A stretch of 64,000 bases of DNA from Teredinibacter sp. KSP-S5-2 (GTDB lineage: Bacteria; Pseudomonadota; Gammaproteobacteria; Pseudomonadales; Cellvibrionaceae): assembly GCF_032773895.1 (NCBI RefSeq), contig NZ_CP120416.1, forward strand, positions 2,416,001 to 2,480,000. Direction: 5' to 3'. Positions within the stretch are counted from its first letter, which is position 1; each line of letters starts with the position of its first letter. Below, piece after piece: positions 1 through 10,919 of the stretch. A model generated the notes under the pieces. It ran no database searches, had not been told where the DNA came from, and saw only the letters and a program-made list of their open reading frames with translations. The position numbers were made by a program, and so were the translations under genes.

Positions 1-1301
1 TGAAAATCCGAACGTCCGACATATTCGATAACTCCACCCTCATGACGAATGACAACATCACCCGTTTTATATAAACGAGCGCCCTCAGCATTGGAATAAG
101 GGTCAGGAATAAATCGTTCAGCAGTTAATGAAGGGCGGTTAATATAACCCTCTGCAACGGCCACACCTCCAATATACAATTCGCCTTCCGTCCCCAATGG
201 AGCCATCGAAAGATCATCCAGTAATACGTAGGCAGTAACATTGTCTATAGGGCGGCCAATTGGTACAAATGGAAAATCATCACATTTGTTGAATGACCAC
301 GCAGTAACGTCAATAGTCGCTTCCGTTGGTCCATAGTAATTTTTCAATCTTGCCTGCGGAAAAACCTCTTCGCACTTACAAGCCAAAGTTAAAGGGAGTG
401 CTTCTCCGCTACATATTATTTGCTTAAGCGTTGTGATATTTTTGACATAATCATCATCCAAAAATGTACTTAACATCGTTGGGACAAAGTGTGTAATTGT
501 TACCCCCTTTTCTGCCATTAAGTGCGCCAATTTAAACGTGTCTTTTCGATCGTTATCTGGCACAATCACTGTAGCAGCTCCATAGACTAAACCAAGAAGT
601 TGCTCCCACACAGAAACATCAAACCCAAAAGATGTCTTATGGCAAATATTATCGTCGCTCGAAATCTCAACATCTTTTGCCATCCACGCAAGTCTGTTCA
701 GTAAACTCATGTGGCTAATTGCACACCCTTTTGGTAACCCTGTAGATCCTGACGTATATATTACATACGCTACATCAGTAGAACTTCGATCCGACGCTGG
801 CTTTTCTTCAAATGTATTTTCCGAAAGCTTATCCACCCAGAGAAAGTTGATGTCTAACCCGTCCAATTTGTCGGAGTTGGCGGAATCCGCTATCAAAAGC
901 TTTGAACCAGAATCCTCAAGTTGCCACTTGACTCTGTCTTTAGGATTATCCATATCAATAGGCATAAACCCATTAACACTTTTTAATACCGCAACGACCG
1001 CTGCCAGCCTTTCAATACACGGCATCATTGCAATAGCGACAAGCCCGTTTTTGTTTGTCTTTTTCCGTATCCCATATTCGATTTTACATACAAGCCGCCA
1101 AAAATTTGAAAAACTTAATTTTTCCTCTCCAAAAACAACGGCTGTGTCATCAGGGTGACTCTCAACATTTTCAAATATGAGCCTATCGACAGTCGACTGA
1201 CTTTCAAATTCGACAATATCTCCTTGCTGCTTATAAACCTCATACTTCTCTTCATCATCAAGTGAGATTAAATCCAATACACTCTCATCTAGAATTGACA
1301 T
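1..1301 (-). CDS. NRPS, N-terminal adenylation domain, predicted Ser-specific (partial, 3' end outside window)
   Basis: Minus-strand reading frame starting at ATG 1301 and running off the left edge. It begins directly with an adenylation domain and has no condensation domain. Seen motifs: A3 (YTSGSTGLPKG), A4 (FGFDVSVWEQ), A5 (NYYGPTEAT), A7 (YKTGD), and A8 cut off after EYVGRSDF. By alignment to GrsA the pocket residues read D-V-W-H-I-S-Y-I-D, seven of nine identical to the textbook serine code DVWHLSLID. Serine activation is therefore an inference with fair support. The gene lies 17 bases downstream of the 2857-residue NRPS, whose last domain is a condensation domain. The third module is thus split C | A over two proteins. 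AGGG lies about 10 bases before the start. Confidence 0.9.
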   Translation of the reverse strand, partial: MSILDESVLDLISLDDEEKYEVYKQQGDIVEFESQSTVDRLIFENVESHPDDTAVVFGEEKLSFSNFWRLVCKIEYGIRKKTNKNGLVAIAMMPCIERLAAVVAVLKSVNGFMPIDMDNPKDRVKWQLEDSGSKLLIADSANSDKLDGLDINFLWVDKLSENTFEEKPASDRSSTDVAYVIYTSGSTGLPKGCAISHMSLLNRLAWMAKDVEISSDDNICHKTSFGFDVSVWEQLLGLVYGAATVIVPDNDRKDTFKLAHLMAEKGVTITHFVPTMLSTFLDDDYVKNITTLKQIICSGEALPLTLACKCEEVFPQARLKNYYGPTEATIDVTAWSFNKCDDFPFVPIGRPIDNVTAYVLLDDLSMAPLGTEGELYIGGVAVAEGYINRPSLTAERFIPDPYSNAEGARLYKTGDVVIRHEGGVIEYVGRSDF

Positions 1302-1318
1302 ATATATAGCCCTAAATT

Positions 1319-4300
1319 TTACTTATTAACCAGTTTTTCCAGCGTTCCATTAACAATGGACTCAATACTATTCGATATTTTCTTATTGTTATCACTGTAA
1401 TGATAAATCAGTTCAAACTTAATTTTGTCTTCTGATTGGATTACCACAAATACCCATGGAATCTCACTAGTCTCTACAGACCTAACGACGTCCAGATGAC
1501 CATCAACACCCAAATTCGAACCAGTTTTCTCACCGGGGTAATTCTCATAAACTACGACCGTATTAAAAAGATCACCATCCATTCCATTTTTTCTACAGCC
1601 CGATAAAATATTTGTTAAAGATGCAGTAGAATTCTCCAAAATACAAACAATCTGACCATTTACTTTTTCAAATAAAGACTTAACTGTATCGTCTGTAGAG
1701 ATATTAATCACAACCGGAAGCGTATTAAGAAAGAAACCAATTACATTATCAAAACCGGAAATGCTGGAGTCACGACTCGATACCACCAAACCATACGCCA
1801 CATCTCTATTTCCTGTTAACTTCGAAAGAGCCAGGACCCAAGCTGTTTGAATAACCGCGCTTACCGTCACTCGCATTGAGCGGGCAAATTCCAAAATTTG
1901 AATTGAAATCTGATCAGACAACTCCCACATCTTTGTTTCATGTATGAGTTCAATACTGTTGACCTTTCCCAAAATACAAGGCTTCTTCATGCCAACCAAA
2001 CGATTAACGAATTCTCGTTCAATTTTTACTGGACACTTTGTTGATAACACCTTCCCCAAAACTTCAAAATAATCTGTATGCTTCGACTCAGAAGCCAACG
2101 CACCAAATCGGTTTTCGCTGTAATACTTAGATATTTTTTCTGTGATTAGAGGTAAACTCCAACCATCAAACAAAATGTGATGATGAGACCAGACTAAATA
2201 AGTTATTTCTTTTGAAGTTAAAAGCGTTAACCGAGATAAAGGTGCCTCTCTGAGATTTAGCTTACTTCCTCGCTCTGCAAGAGCATGGACTTCATTTTCA
2301 ATAACTTCACTTTCAAGTTCTATTTGTTCCCATATAAAGCTAGAATCTAAAGATTTAAACTGATAAATTCCGTCATCTTCCCATGAGAAAGCAACAGAGA
2401 AGACATCATGATCCAAATGAAGCTGATACCAAGAAGCCTTTAGCCTACAAAGATCAACATCTCCATTAATTCTGTATATGATTTGGGTATTGTATAAATT
2501 GGAGTTATTAGTTCTCAGACAAGCACTTAAAATGCTTTTCTGAAGCGGACTAAGTGGATATTGAATCGAGCTTTTAAGTTCATTCGCCCCATACTCGCCC
2601 AATCCATCTACCAGTAACTCTGCTACTGTCTGCAGACTATGTAAACTTAACCAACTCTCAGAAGCATTAAATGATAGGGTAACTTCATCACCGCAAAAAA
2701 CAATTTCGACAACCAATTTTTGATGAGGAGGTATGTCAAAATTACTATATTTATCTACAAGAGAACCATTTTTTATCTTGGAACAATAATTCTTTAGCTC
2801 ATTATCAACAATCAAGTTACAAACAATATCCGGCTCACTATTAGACCTATCGGAAGAAAATATATAATCCCCTATATGCTGATAAGACAAACCATCGTAA
2901 CAAAACGTTTCAAACCCAGTAAACCAACCCAAAGCATTTATTGAATCGTTACCTGTATTTCGTAACGACCGTTCCACGGCTACTGTGAACGTGACATTGC
3001 TTTTTCTCTGTCCAACATAGAGAGATATCAAATATGAAATAACAACATCAAGAGATAAACCATTATCCTTCGCCCAGGCTCTCACACCATCGAACACTTC
3101 AACAGATAAGGACCTTTCACAACTAACTCTATTAACCGATTGATTACACTTATTACGAACACACAGTCCTATATCATTAGGAGAGTTATGACTTACCGCC
3201 TTCAAAGAAGCTAAATATCCTGTTCCGTTATGAACAAGCTTATGGTATTGGTCTAAATCATTAGAAAAACATAAAGCGGATAAAAGCTCTAGAAGCCTTT
3301 CCCAGGAGAACATATCAAGTGACAAATGATGAGATGCCAGAATTAAGTACGTTTTTGATTCAAAATGACATTTGGAAACACATAAATTGATTCCTTGAAC
3401 CAAGTTAATCCTGTTGCGAGTAAAATCAATAATATCGTTCAGATCATTGAGGCTAAATGCATTGCATTCGGAAATTAACAACTTATCAACTACCGGCTCA
3501 GACAATATATCCAATGTCCACTCACATTCTGTAAGTGTTAACTTATGCCGCAAAGATGGAGTATCCTTCACTAATCTTTGAAGAGCGGCTTCTATTTTTT
3601 CACTATCGACTCCCTCCGCTAATACTACCGCATGTTGAACACCGTCAGATAAACAACTATGGTTAGTATTTAGCCAGCTTCTTGCAGCTTGAGAAACAAA
3701 CTCATGAATACTTATAGTATTTGAACTCGTATTGGAAACAATCGAATCTTCCTTTTCAATTAAACTGGGCAAGCCCACATCCATACTATCGGAACAAATT
3801 ATGTCTAATAGATCAGATATTTTTTTGGAGTTAAAAACTTGCTTTAACGTTAACTTAAACCCCAAAGACCGAAGATGTGCGATAAGCCTAATAGCCGTAA
3901 TCGAGTCACCACCAACCTCAAAGAAGTTCTCCGTTTCATTTAATTCACTTACTGAAAGAAACTCACTCAAGGTGGCCAACATTTTTTCCCGTACTCTTCC
4001 CGGTACAGGCTTCGAAGAGCCAATCTCACTATTTTCGAGTTTGAGATAGACGTTATCAACAAGGGCTTTGGTATCAATCTTTCCATTCACAGTCAAAGGA
4101 AACTGATCAACAACGAAGAATTTCCTTGGTATTAACCCCGAAGGAATCCGTTGTTTTAGTGATTCCTTCAATAACCTAAAGTCAATCCCATTTTTACTGT
4201 CGGAGCAAGTAATATAAGCCGATAAAATTTTTCTTTCTTGCTCTTCAACCGGTACAACTATGGCTTTAGCTACACCTGCAAAACGTTCAATCGCCACTTC

Positions 4301-7300
4301 AATTTCGTAGGCTTCAAATCTAACTCCGTTTATTTTTATTTGTTTATCGATTCGACCAACGTATTCAATGCTACCAGCAGATATTTGACGAACGTAATCT
4401 CCGGTTTTGTACCATATACAACCTCCGCCATCCGGTATAAATGATAGTGAAGACTGACGTGGCATCCCATAATAACCTAAGGAGACAGATGAGCCAGATA
4501 CCCATAGTTCACCAACAGTACCTTTTACAACCGGTTCCCCGTATTTATCTACAATCATTATTTTGGAGTTATCAACCAAATCACCTAAAGGGAGTTTTCC
4601 ATTTGGCAGTAAGTTTCCATCATCCTTCCAGCATAAAATGAATATTGAGGATTCTGACGGACCGTATGTATGGTAAAAACTTACATTCAACTTTTCTTTA
4701 ACGGAACGGTAAAGCTCAGTTGGAACGACTTCTCCTCCACATACGATAGTTCTTAGACTCTTTCCTTCTCCTTTATTCATCGCTCCAATAATAGGCGTGA
4801 GTAAACTTGGAACAAAATGAGCAGCCGTAACCCTCTTTTCATCTATCAAGTCTATAATTTCACCAACTTCGCCCTGCATTGAACCAGGAAGAATTTCCAA
4901 ACAGGCGCCTGAAAGTAACGGGTAAACCACTTCCCAAATTGAGATATCAAAGCCTGGAGAGGAGGTATGAATAAAAATATCTTCCTCAGTTAAAGGAATT
5001 CCTTGTATAGACCACGATAATAAGTTCCCCAGCCCCTCCCACGTACACAGTATTGGCTTCGGCACGCCTGTAGTGCCGGATGTAAGGGTCACATAAGCGA
5101 CTTTGCTTCCCTTAGGACTGGGACTTGACTGATATAAAGCCCCCTTTGCCTGAAGATCATAAATATCTACCGTCGCTATATCGAGTAAGTCTTTTTTGTC
5201 CGAGATAACCAATGCAAAATCAAATAGACTAATGATATGTTTTAGTCTTTCTTTCGGACTTTTTTTATCGACTAGAACTACAACGGCGCCTGCCTTCCAC
5301 GCACCTATCAACGACACTACAAACTCTATTGAACGATCGAATATAATGGCAACCAGATTTGATGAACACTGAACTAGCTGTTCAGATATCCCTTGTGCGG
5401 TAATGCGTGTTTGATCTAGAAATTGCTTACCGGTAAGACTTGATTTATCCTGAGAAACAACCTTCAAATCCATTTTTGAATCCAATTTCCTGTCTAGACT
5501 ATTTAGAAACCCATCCAGAGTGCTAATTTTTCTATTAGTTAATTGGCCCTCAAAAATCGTCTTTAATCGATTTCCATTTCCAGTACTTGAAATATTTCTT
5601 AATTGATTCTGAATACCTTTTTTACAAATGCTTTCTAGCACCTCCCCCCAAGACTCCGACCAAAGTTTTAGAGTTTCGTTACTATATCGATTATGTTTTC
5701 CCCTTAACTCAATGACGGTCCCCTTATTAGTTGATAGAGAAATCTCTATATGACCTCTAACATTATGAACAGGAATTTCTATTTTCGTTACCGTAGCATC
5801 ATCCAATTTGAATAATGTATCAAATTGACCGAAATTCAAGTCAAATAAAACAGGTGGCGCAGTGTAATTTTCATTAGAAAACCGTTTTATCAAGGTCGCA
5901 AGTTCTAGTTCTTTTACATATCTATTTTCTATTACTTCAATGAGTTTTGATTGCAACCCTTCTATAAATTCAGAAAAGGTTTCGCTTTCATCAAAATCGA
6001 CAAGGACAGGAAGCAACGTAATATTGGAACAAATTTGAGTATTATCATCGCTATCTAAAAGAACGGGAGTAAATATTGAAAGATTTTTATTCCCTGTAAG
6101 CTTATATAGCCAAACAAATGACACTGATAGCGCGACAACAAACTCGCCATAACCTGTTAACTCTGACAACTCTCCTAATCTATTTCCTGGCAAATGCGAA
6201 GCTCCAATAGCACCTTCCACAGAAAGGTCAAGATCATAACCATCAGATTTTGGTAAAGAGTCAAAAACACATTTTCCGTCGAGCTCCTTCGACCACCAAT
6301 CATTATATACAAACTGATCCGGAGACAAATTTCGTCTAGCTTTATTGTTTTTTAGTAACTTCTCCGTTTCATAAATATTGACGTAAGCTGCACTGATTAA
6401 TTCTACTAATTTCTTTAAACTATATCCGTCGAAGGCTATATGGTGAGCTATAAAGTGCACCTTAAACTTGTCACTATCGATTTGATCCACATACACCCTT
6501 AATGGAAAATCCGAGTGCAAATCAAATTCTTCATTTTTCTTGCAAGCGTTAATATAATATATTTTTTCGATAGCAAAATGAGTAGAGTACGGTTCCCAAC
6601 TCGTCACTTGAGTATTTGAAACCACAGAGCGCAATATCGGGTTATGCTCACATACAACACTTACTGCGTTCTTCAACTTGAGCAAATCAATAACGCCAGC
6701 TATATCAAAACCCTCTTTAATAACGTAAGGGGATCTTCCGTCACAGCGAAGATCTGACAAATATATCGATAGTTCAAAATCGGTTAGAACGTCAACTCGA
6801 TCTTGAAAGGTTTCATCGGTTGATTTATGTGAAACTAAATTATCATCAAGCTTATACCTGTTTTTGTCGATATAATCAGCGATTTTAGCGCAGGTTTTCC
6901 TTGAAAATATTTCGTAAACAGGGACCGAAATATTATAACGTTTCTTTATTTCATTAATGTACCTAATTACGAGTATAGAGTGACCTCCTTTTTTAAAAAA
7001 ACAATCACTCGCTGTTATATCGGGATTACCTAACAAACGTCTAACGATAGACAACAAGAATTCCTCAGAGGTTTTCTGCGTTTGAGACTCATTTTTTTCG
7101 TCAAAAATGTATCTGGCACATATAATTTTATCTATCATCTCATAATCAGTTTTACCTCGTAAATTAACGGGTATTTCATCAAAAAAAACCACCTGTTGTG
7201 GGCGGCGAGATTGAGAATAATGAGAATCTATCGCGCCGACTATATCTCGTTTTAGCAATTCATCTTTGACTTGAACAGCAAGTCCAAGGACCTTTTCGCC

Positions 7301-9892
7301 GCTTTTTAGAATAACAATAACAGCTTTGCTTATTACGTTAAATTGGTTATGAAGATAGCTTTCATATTCAGCAAGATCGATACGTAAACTATTAAATTTT
7401 ACCACGCCGTCATTTCGACCCCGATAAACAATTTGTCCATCAACGTTGTAAAATCCGTAATCCCCAGTTTTAAACATTAACTCGCCATTTCTGCCGTAAA
7501 GGTCAGGAATAAATCTTTCCGACGTATCCCTTGGACATTGATAATATCCAGTACTGACGTTACTCCCAGCTATAAATATTTCGCCAACAGAACCATTCTC
7601 CACTGGGTCTAGTTGATCGTCGAGAATATAAATTCTGGTGTTATCAACAGGAATTCCAATTGGAATATCCACTTGTTCTGGCGAATCTAATACCAAATCA
7701 AGACAACAAAAAGCCGATACAATAGTCGTTTCCGTAGGTCCATAAGTATTTATAAGCTTCCAATTTTTTGATTTTTCCCGGTACTGAGCATAACTTGAAC
7801 AAGACAAGGCCTCACCACCAATTATTATAGTTTTCAGATCGATCAAATAAGAGGGAGTAAATTTATCTTCACCAATAAGAAGGTTAAAATATCCTGTTGG
7901 TAGATCAACAACACTGATCTGATTTTTCTTACAAAAAGAACAAAATTCGTCAGTGGAAAATGAAATATTATCATCCTTCAACACAAGGCTAGCGCCCGAT
8001 AGAAATGTGACAAACAGTTCCTCAAGGTAAGCATCAAACCCCGTTGAACAAATTTGCAAAACCCTATCTTCAGATGAAATTCCGAATTTATATGCGGCAA
8101 ATTTACAATAATCAATCACAGAACAGGGAGAAAGAATAACGGGCTTGGGCTTGCCAGTTGTACCCGAAGTGAAAATTACCAATTTACCTGACGTACAATT
8201 CAAATCCAAATTAGAAACTGGCTTAACATCAATACATTTATCAATAACAAAAGATTTCAAACAAGGTATCTCACACAATCCGTCGTGACTTATATTCACT
8301 TCAGAGAAAACAACCTTGGAAAAGGTTTTGGAAAGTGCTTGTTCAATACGTTGAGTAGAATCATTAGGATCAAGTAAAGCCACATTTACGCCTAGGCACA
8401 ATGCACCTAGCATTAAAGAGATGATTTCAATACTTGATTTTGAACACAACCCTATCGTATCGCCTGGGTATATATTTTGTTCTGTAATGAAGTACCCAGC
8501 CTTTTCAATGTAATCAATTAATTCAGTGTACGAGTATTCATTCGAACCTAAAATTATAGCGGTCCGATTGGAATTAGAGATGACGGTTTCAAATAACTCT
8601 TTTAAACCATCGTTTTCCACAATAGAACCAGAGTGGTTTAGAGAAGTAAAATTAATTTTTTTGCATATGTCATTTATCGACATAGACCAATAAGTATCGA
8701 TTGAAACAATTACATCTTCGATAGCACATAGAATTTTTCTTGCTTCTACCCTAGATATGGCACCTTCAGAATAATCAATAGCTAGTTCGATACCATCATT
8801 CGACTCATGAGCAATTACAGAATAATCTAATATAGTTTGGTATTTCTCAGGAGGATTGAGAAATACACTAATTCCATTTCTAGATATAGAAAACGCCTCC
8901 GACCAAGAGAAAACGGAAGCAAATAGCCCATTGCTTATACCGCTCGCACCGAGGCTTTTAGTGATATCAGTAAGAGCACAGTATTTGTGATCGTAGATAT
9001 CAAGAAGATCATTTTTTAAAGAATCAACTATGCTTTCGAACGACTTCTTAGAAGAGGTTGAGGCACGCACCGGCAAAGTTTCAATAAATGGGCCTACCGT
9101 ATTATCATAGACATTAGAATCCCTAAGAGAAAATGGGATGCCAACTATTCTAGTATCGCTACCCCCCATTACGCGCTTTAAAGCAATAAAATAAGCCGCT
9201 AAGACTAACACCTGCCTTGAAACATGAAAATTTTTCGATTTTTCATACAGCCCGTCAAGTAAAGATAGACTAATATTTTTTTTCTCACGTAAAACTAAAC
9301 TCTCGACTCTATCTTGGAGAAAACCGGCATTAGAATTGAAGTCTATTGAAGAAAGATATGTTTGCCAAAAATATCGAGACTCATGGGAATTCGACTGCCT
9401 CGATTTTACATATTTAATCGCCTGAAGGTAATTATCAGTTTTTTTCTCAGTTACAGACTCCGAAAAATACTCCTCTATAAGAGCAGTTAGAAATATTTCG
9501 ATTGACTGCCTATCACCAGCAACATGATGAAAAAACACTCGCAGGATAATTTCATCATCAGATACCTTTATTAACGAAAATCGAAAAAGATGGGTATCTT
9601 CTGGTGAAATTTCTATATCATGACTATACTTTTCAAATAAAGATAGATCATCAAACACTTCAACCTTCGGCGTACAGGTGTTTTCATTACCACTACAAAC
9701 ACCTTTATCTATAACATAAAATCTTGAACGTAAACGATCAACACTTTTAACCAAAAGCGGAATATCAATCTCCCCCTTTAGCACAGCAGTAACAGGAACA
9801 ACATTCCCCTTTTTTCCAACAACATAGGACTCAAAAACAAACCCTTGCTGTGAGGAAATCATAATATCTTCGTTTACAATATCAAAATTCAT
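1319..9892 (-). CDS. Nonribosomal peptide synthetase, C-A-T-C-A-T-E-C
   Basis: 2857-residue two-and-a-half-module synthetase. Domains by residue: C1 about 10-410 with HHVAGDR at 122-128; A1 about 430-920; T1 with GGHS (Ser972); C2 about 1030-1440 with HHIAFDG at 1150; A2 about 1460-1945; T2 with GGDS (Ser1997); epimerisation domain about 2060-2430 with HHLSLDMFSW at 2188, AVERS at 2305 and GWFTG at 2322; C3 about 2445-2857 with HHILFDG at 2571. A1 pocket reads D-A-E-D-I-G-T-I-V, with acidic residues that resemble Lys/Arg-type codes (inference). A2 reads D-I-W-H-V-G-T-I-F, which I cannot assign. The E domain should make residue 2 a D-amino acid. C1 has HHxxxDR rather than DG and may be an acylating starter domain. 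There is no thioesterase here, so chain release must lie downstream. The start is 9 bases after the PLP-enzyme gene. Confidence 0.95.
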   Translation of the reverse strand: MNFDIVNEDIMISSQQGFVFESYVVGKKGNVVPVTAVLKGEIDIPLLVKSVDRLRSRFYVIDKGVCSGNENTCTPKVEVFDDLSLFEKYSHDIEISPEDTHLFRFSLIKVSDDEIILRVFFHHVAGDRQSIEIFLTALIEEYFSESVTEKKTDNYLQAIKYVKSRQSNSHESRYFWQTYLSSIDFNSNAGFLQDRVESLVLREKKNISLSLLDGLYEKSKNFHVSRQVLVLAAYFIALKRVMGGSDTRIVGIPFSLRDSNVYDNTVGPFIETLPVRASTSSKKSFESIVDSLKNDLLDIYDHKYCALTDITKSLGASGISNGLFASVFSWSEAFSISRNGISVFLNPPEKYQTILDYSVIAHESNDGIELAIDYSEGAISRVEARKILCAIEDVIVSIDTYWSMSINDICKKINFTSLNHSGSIVENDGLKELFETVISNSNRTAIILGSNEYSYTELIDYIEKAGYFITEQNIYPGDTIGLCSKSSIEIISLMLGALCLGVNVALLDPNDSTQRIEQALSKTFSKVVFSEVNISHDGLCEIPCLKSFVIDKCIDVKPVSNLDLNCTSGKLVIFTSGTTGKPKPVILSPCSVIDYCKFAAYKFGISSEDRVLQICSTGFDAYLEELFVTFLSGASLVLKDDNISFSTDEFCSFCKKNQISVVDLPTGYFNLLIGEDKFTPSYLIDLKTIIIGGEALSCSSYAQYREKSKNWKLINTYGPTETTIVSAFCCLDLVLDSPEQVDIPIGIPVDNTRIYILDDQLDPVENGSVGEIFIAGSNVSTGYYQCPRDTSERFIPDLYGRNGELMFKTGDYGFYNVDGQIVYRGRNDGVVKFNSLRIDLAEYESYLHNQFNVISKAVIVILKSGEKVLGLAVQVKDELLKRDIVGAIDSHYSQSRRPQQVVFFDEIPVNLRGKTDYEMIDKIICARYIFDEKNESQTQKTSEEFLLSIVRRLLGNPDITASDCFFKKGGHSILVIRYINEIKKRYNISVPVYEIFSRKTCAKIADYIDKNRYKLDDNLVSHKSTDETFQDRVDVLTDFELSIYLSDLRCDGRSPYVIKEGFDIAGVIDLLKLKNAVSVVCEHNPILRSVVSNTQVTSWEPYSTHFAIEKIYYINACKKNEEFDLHSDFPLRVYVDQIDSDKFKVHFIAHHIAFDGYSLKKLVELISAAYVNIYETEKLLKNNKARRNLSPDQFVYNDWWSKELDGKCVFDSLPKSDGYDLDLSVEGAIGASHLPGNRLGELSELTGYGEFVVALSVSFVWLYKLTGNKNLSIFTPVLLDSDDNTQICSNITLLPVLVDFDESETFSEFIEGLQSKLIEVIENRYVKELELATLIKRFSNENYTAPPVLFDLNFGQFDTLFKLDDATVTKIEIPVHNVRGHIEISLSTNKGTVIELRGKHNRYSNETLKLWSESWGEVLESICKKGIQNQLRNISSTGNGNRLKTIFEGQLTNRKISTLDGFLNSLDRKLDSKMDLKVVSQDKSSLTGKQFLDQTRITAQGISEQLVQCSSNLVAIIFDRSIEFVVSLIGAWKAGAVVVLVDKKSPKERLKHIISLFDFALVISDKKDLLDIATVDIYDLQAKGALYQSSPSPKGSKVAYVTLTSGTTGVPKPILCTWEGLGNLLSWSIQGIPLTEEDIFIHTSSPGFDISIWEVVYPLLSGACLEILPGSMQGEVGEIIDLIDEKRVTAAHFVPSLLTPIIGAMNKGEGKSLRTIVCGGEVVPTELYRSVKEKLNVSFYHTYGPSESSIFILCWKDDGNLLPNGKLPLGDLVDNSKIMIVDKYGEPVVKGTVGELWVSGSSVSLGYYGMPRQSSLSFIPDGGGCIWYKTGDYVRQISAGSIEYVGRIDKQIKINGVRFEAYEIEVAIERFAGVAKAIVVPVEEQERKILSAYITCSDSKNGIDFRLLKESLKQRIPSGLIPRKFFVVDQFPLTVNGKIDTKALVDNVYLKLENSEIGSSKPVPGRVREKMLATLSEFLSVSELNETENFFEVGGDSITAIRLIAHLRSLGFKLTLKQVFNSKKISDLLDIICSDSMDVGLPSLIEKEDSIVSNTSSNTISIHEFVSQAARSWLNTNHSCLSDGVQHAVVLAEGVDSEKIEAALQRLVKDTPSLRHKLTLTECEWTLDILSEPVVDKLLISECNAFSLNDLNDIIDFTRNRINLVQGINLCVSKCHFESKTYLILASHHLSLDMFSWERLLELLSALCFSNDLDQYHKLVHNGTGYLASLKAVSHNSPNDIGLCVRNKCNQSVNRVSCERSLSVEVFDGVRAWAKDNGLSLDVVISYLISLYVGQRKSNVTFTVAVERSLRNTGNDSINALGWFTGFETFCYDGLSYQHIGDYIFSSDRSNSEPDIVCNLIVDNELKNYCSKIKNGSLVDKYSNFDIPPHQKLVVEIVFCGDEVTLSFNASESWLSLHSLQTVAELLVDGLGEYGANELKSSIQYPLSPLQKSILSACLRTNNSNLYNTQIIYRINGDVDLCRLKASWYQLHLDHDVFSVAFSWEDDGIYQFKSLDSSFIWEQIELESEVIENEVHALAERGSKLNLREAPLSRLTLLTSKEITYLVWSHHHILFDGWSLPLITEKISKYYSENRFGALASESKHTDYFEVLGKVLSTKCPVKIEREFVNRLVGMKKPCILGKVNSIELIHETKMWELSDQISIQILEFARSMRVTVSAVIQTAWVLALSKLTGNRDVAYGLVVSSRDSSISGFDNVIGFFLNTLPVVINISTDDTVKSLFEKVNGQIVCILENSTASLTNILSGCRKNGMDGDLFNTVVVYENYPGEKTGSNLGVDGHLDVVRSVETSEIPWVFVVIQSEDKIKFELIYHYSDNNKKISNSIESIVNGTLEKLVNK

Positions 9893-9901
9893 CTTATTTT
9901 T

Positions 9902-10891
9902 TCAGTTGACTAACAGTGCATTTGTTGCATCTAAAACTGGATACTCACCGGAATCAATTTCCGACCCAGTCATCCAAAAAACAACATCTCTATTTTTTAT
10001 TAATTCTCGCTCTCCATCCAAAATAACCCTCATGAATGCTTTTGATGTATAAACTTCATCAAACTTTGATGAAATATTATTTTCATACCGCCTCAGCTTT
10101 ACACAAATGCTAGAATCCGGTATGGAAAACGGAGAATCTTCCCAGATATTTCTAAACTCATTTCTCGCCAATAACTTACGTAACCAATCTACAGGAAGCG
10201 AAAGTTGAGAACGGATAGATTCCAGATGTCCGATCAAAGATCTTAGTTCGGCGTATCCCACTTTACACAAGCCACAACAAACTAGCTTAGCTTTACTGCC
10301 ACTTAACATCAGACCCAAGCCGACCCCAAAAGCCAAAGTACCAGTAGCAGCGGGAACATAAATCAAACAGTTATTCGACTCAATTGAGTTTTCCCTTAAT
10401 TGTTTTGCCAGCTCCAATCCAGCTTGGATATATGCTTCAATTGCAATTGGACCAGAGCCACTAAACTGCGTTTGGTATGGTTTATAGCCTTTTCCCTTTA
10501 TACGATTTATTGCTTTGGCCACGTTTAAACTGTCGTGACGTAAAGATTCGTTCGATTCAGATATAATAAAATTACATCCATTTTCCAGAGAATATTGAAC
10601 TTTCTTATGCGCGCTATTTGAATAATTTTGCATCTTCACAAAGGCAAACATTTTCATCCCATGTTCTTTTGTCATCCTAGATAAAGTTGAAACCATAGAC
10701 GACCCACTTAAAGCAGTACAAAAAATGCTGTCGCACTTAATCTTAATCGCGTCATCAATCAATCGTCTCGCCACTCTAACCTTTGAGCAAGCAAACCCTT
10801 CATTAATTAAATCATCTCTTTTAATATAAAAAGAAGTAGCTCCAGACCAACTTAAAAGCGATGAATGATTTTGAAGCTCCGAAGGAGTCAT
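9902..10891 (-). CDS. Fold-type II PLP enzyme (ACC deaminase / D-cysteine desulfhydrase-like)
   Basis: 329 residues. The N-terminal IKRDDL...SKVR block (residues 23-39) matches the family pattern KRDDL..G.NK.RK, so Lys37 is the likely Schiff-base lysine. A Gly/Ala-rich stretch (PAATGTLAFGVGLGL) fits the cofactor phosphate-binding loop. Family members eliminate or open beta-substituted amino acids such as D-cysteine or 1-aminocyclopropane-1-carboxylate. The gene sits between mbtH and the NRPS in one operon with gaps of 28 and 9 bases. A role in making or diverting a non-proteinogenic amino acid for the NRPS is plausible but inferred. GFACSK replaces the usual GGNK-type motif, so its specificity may differ from known relatives. 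Confidence 0.8.
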   Translation of the reverse strand: MTPSELQNHSSLLSWSGATSFYIKRDDLINEGFACSKVRVARRLIDDAIKIKCDSIFCTALSGSSMVSTLSRMTKEHGMKMFAFVKMQNYSNSAHKKVQYSLENGCNFIISESNESLRHDSLNVAKAINRIKGKGYKPYQTQFSGSGPIAIEAYIQAGLELAKQLRENSIESNNCLIYVPAATGTLAFGVGLGLMLSGSKAKLVCCGLCKVGYAELRSLIGHLESIRSQLSLPVDWLRKLLARNEFRNIWEDSPFSIPDSSICVKLRRYENNISSKFDEVYTSKAFMRVILDGERELIKNRDVVFWMTGSEIDSGEYPVLDATNALLVN

Positions 10892-10919
10892 ATAGATCCC
10901 TAGTAGTAGCAGCGTAAAA

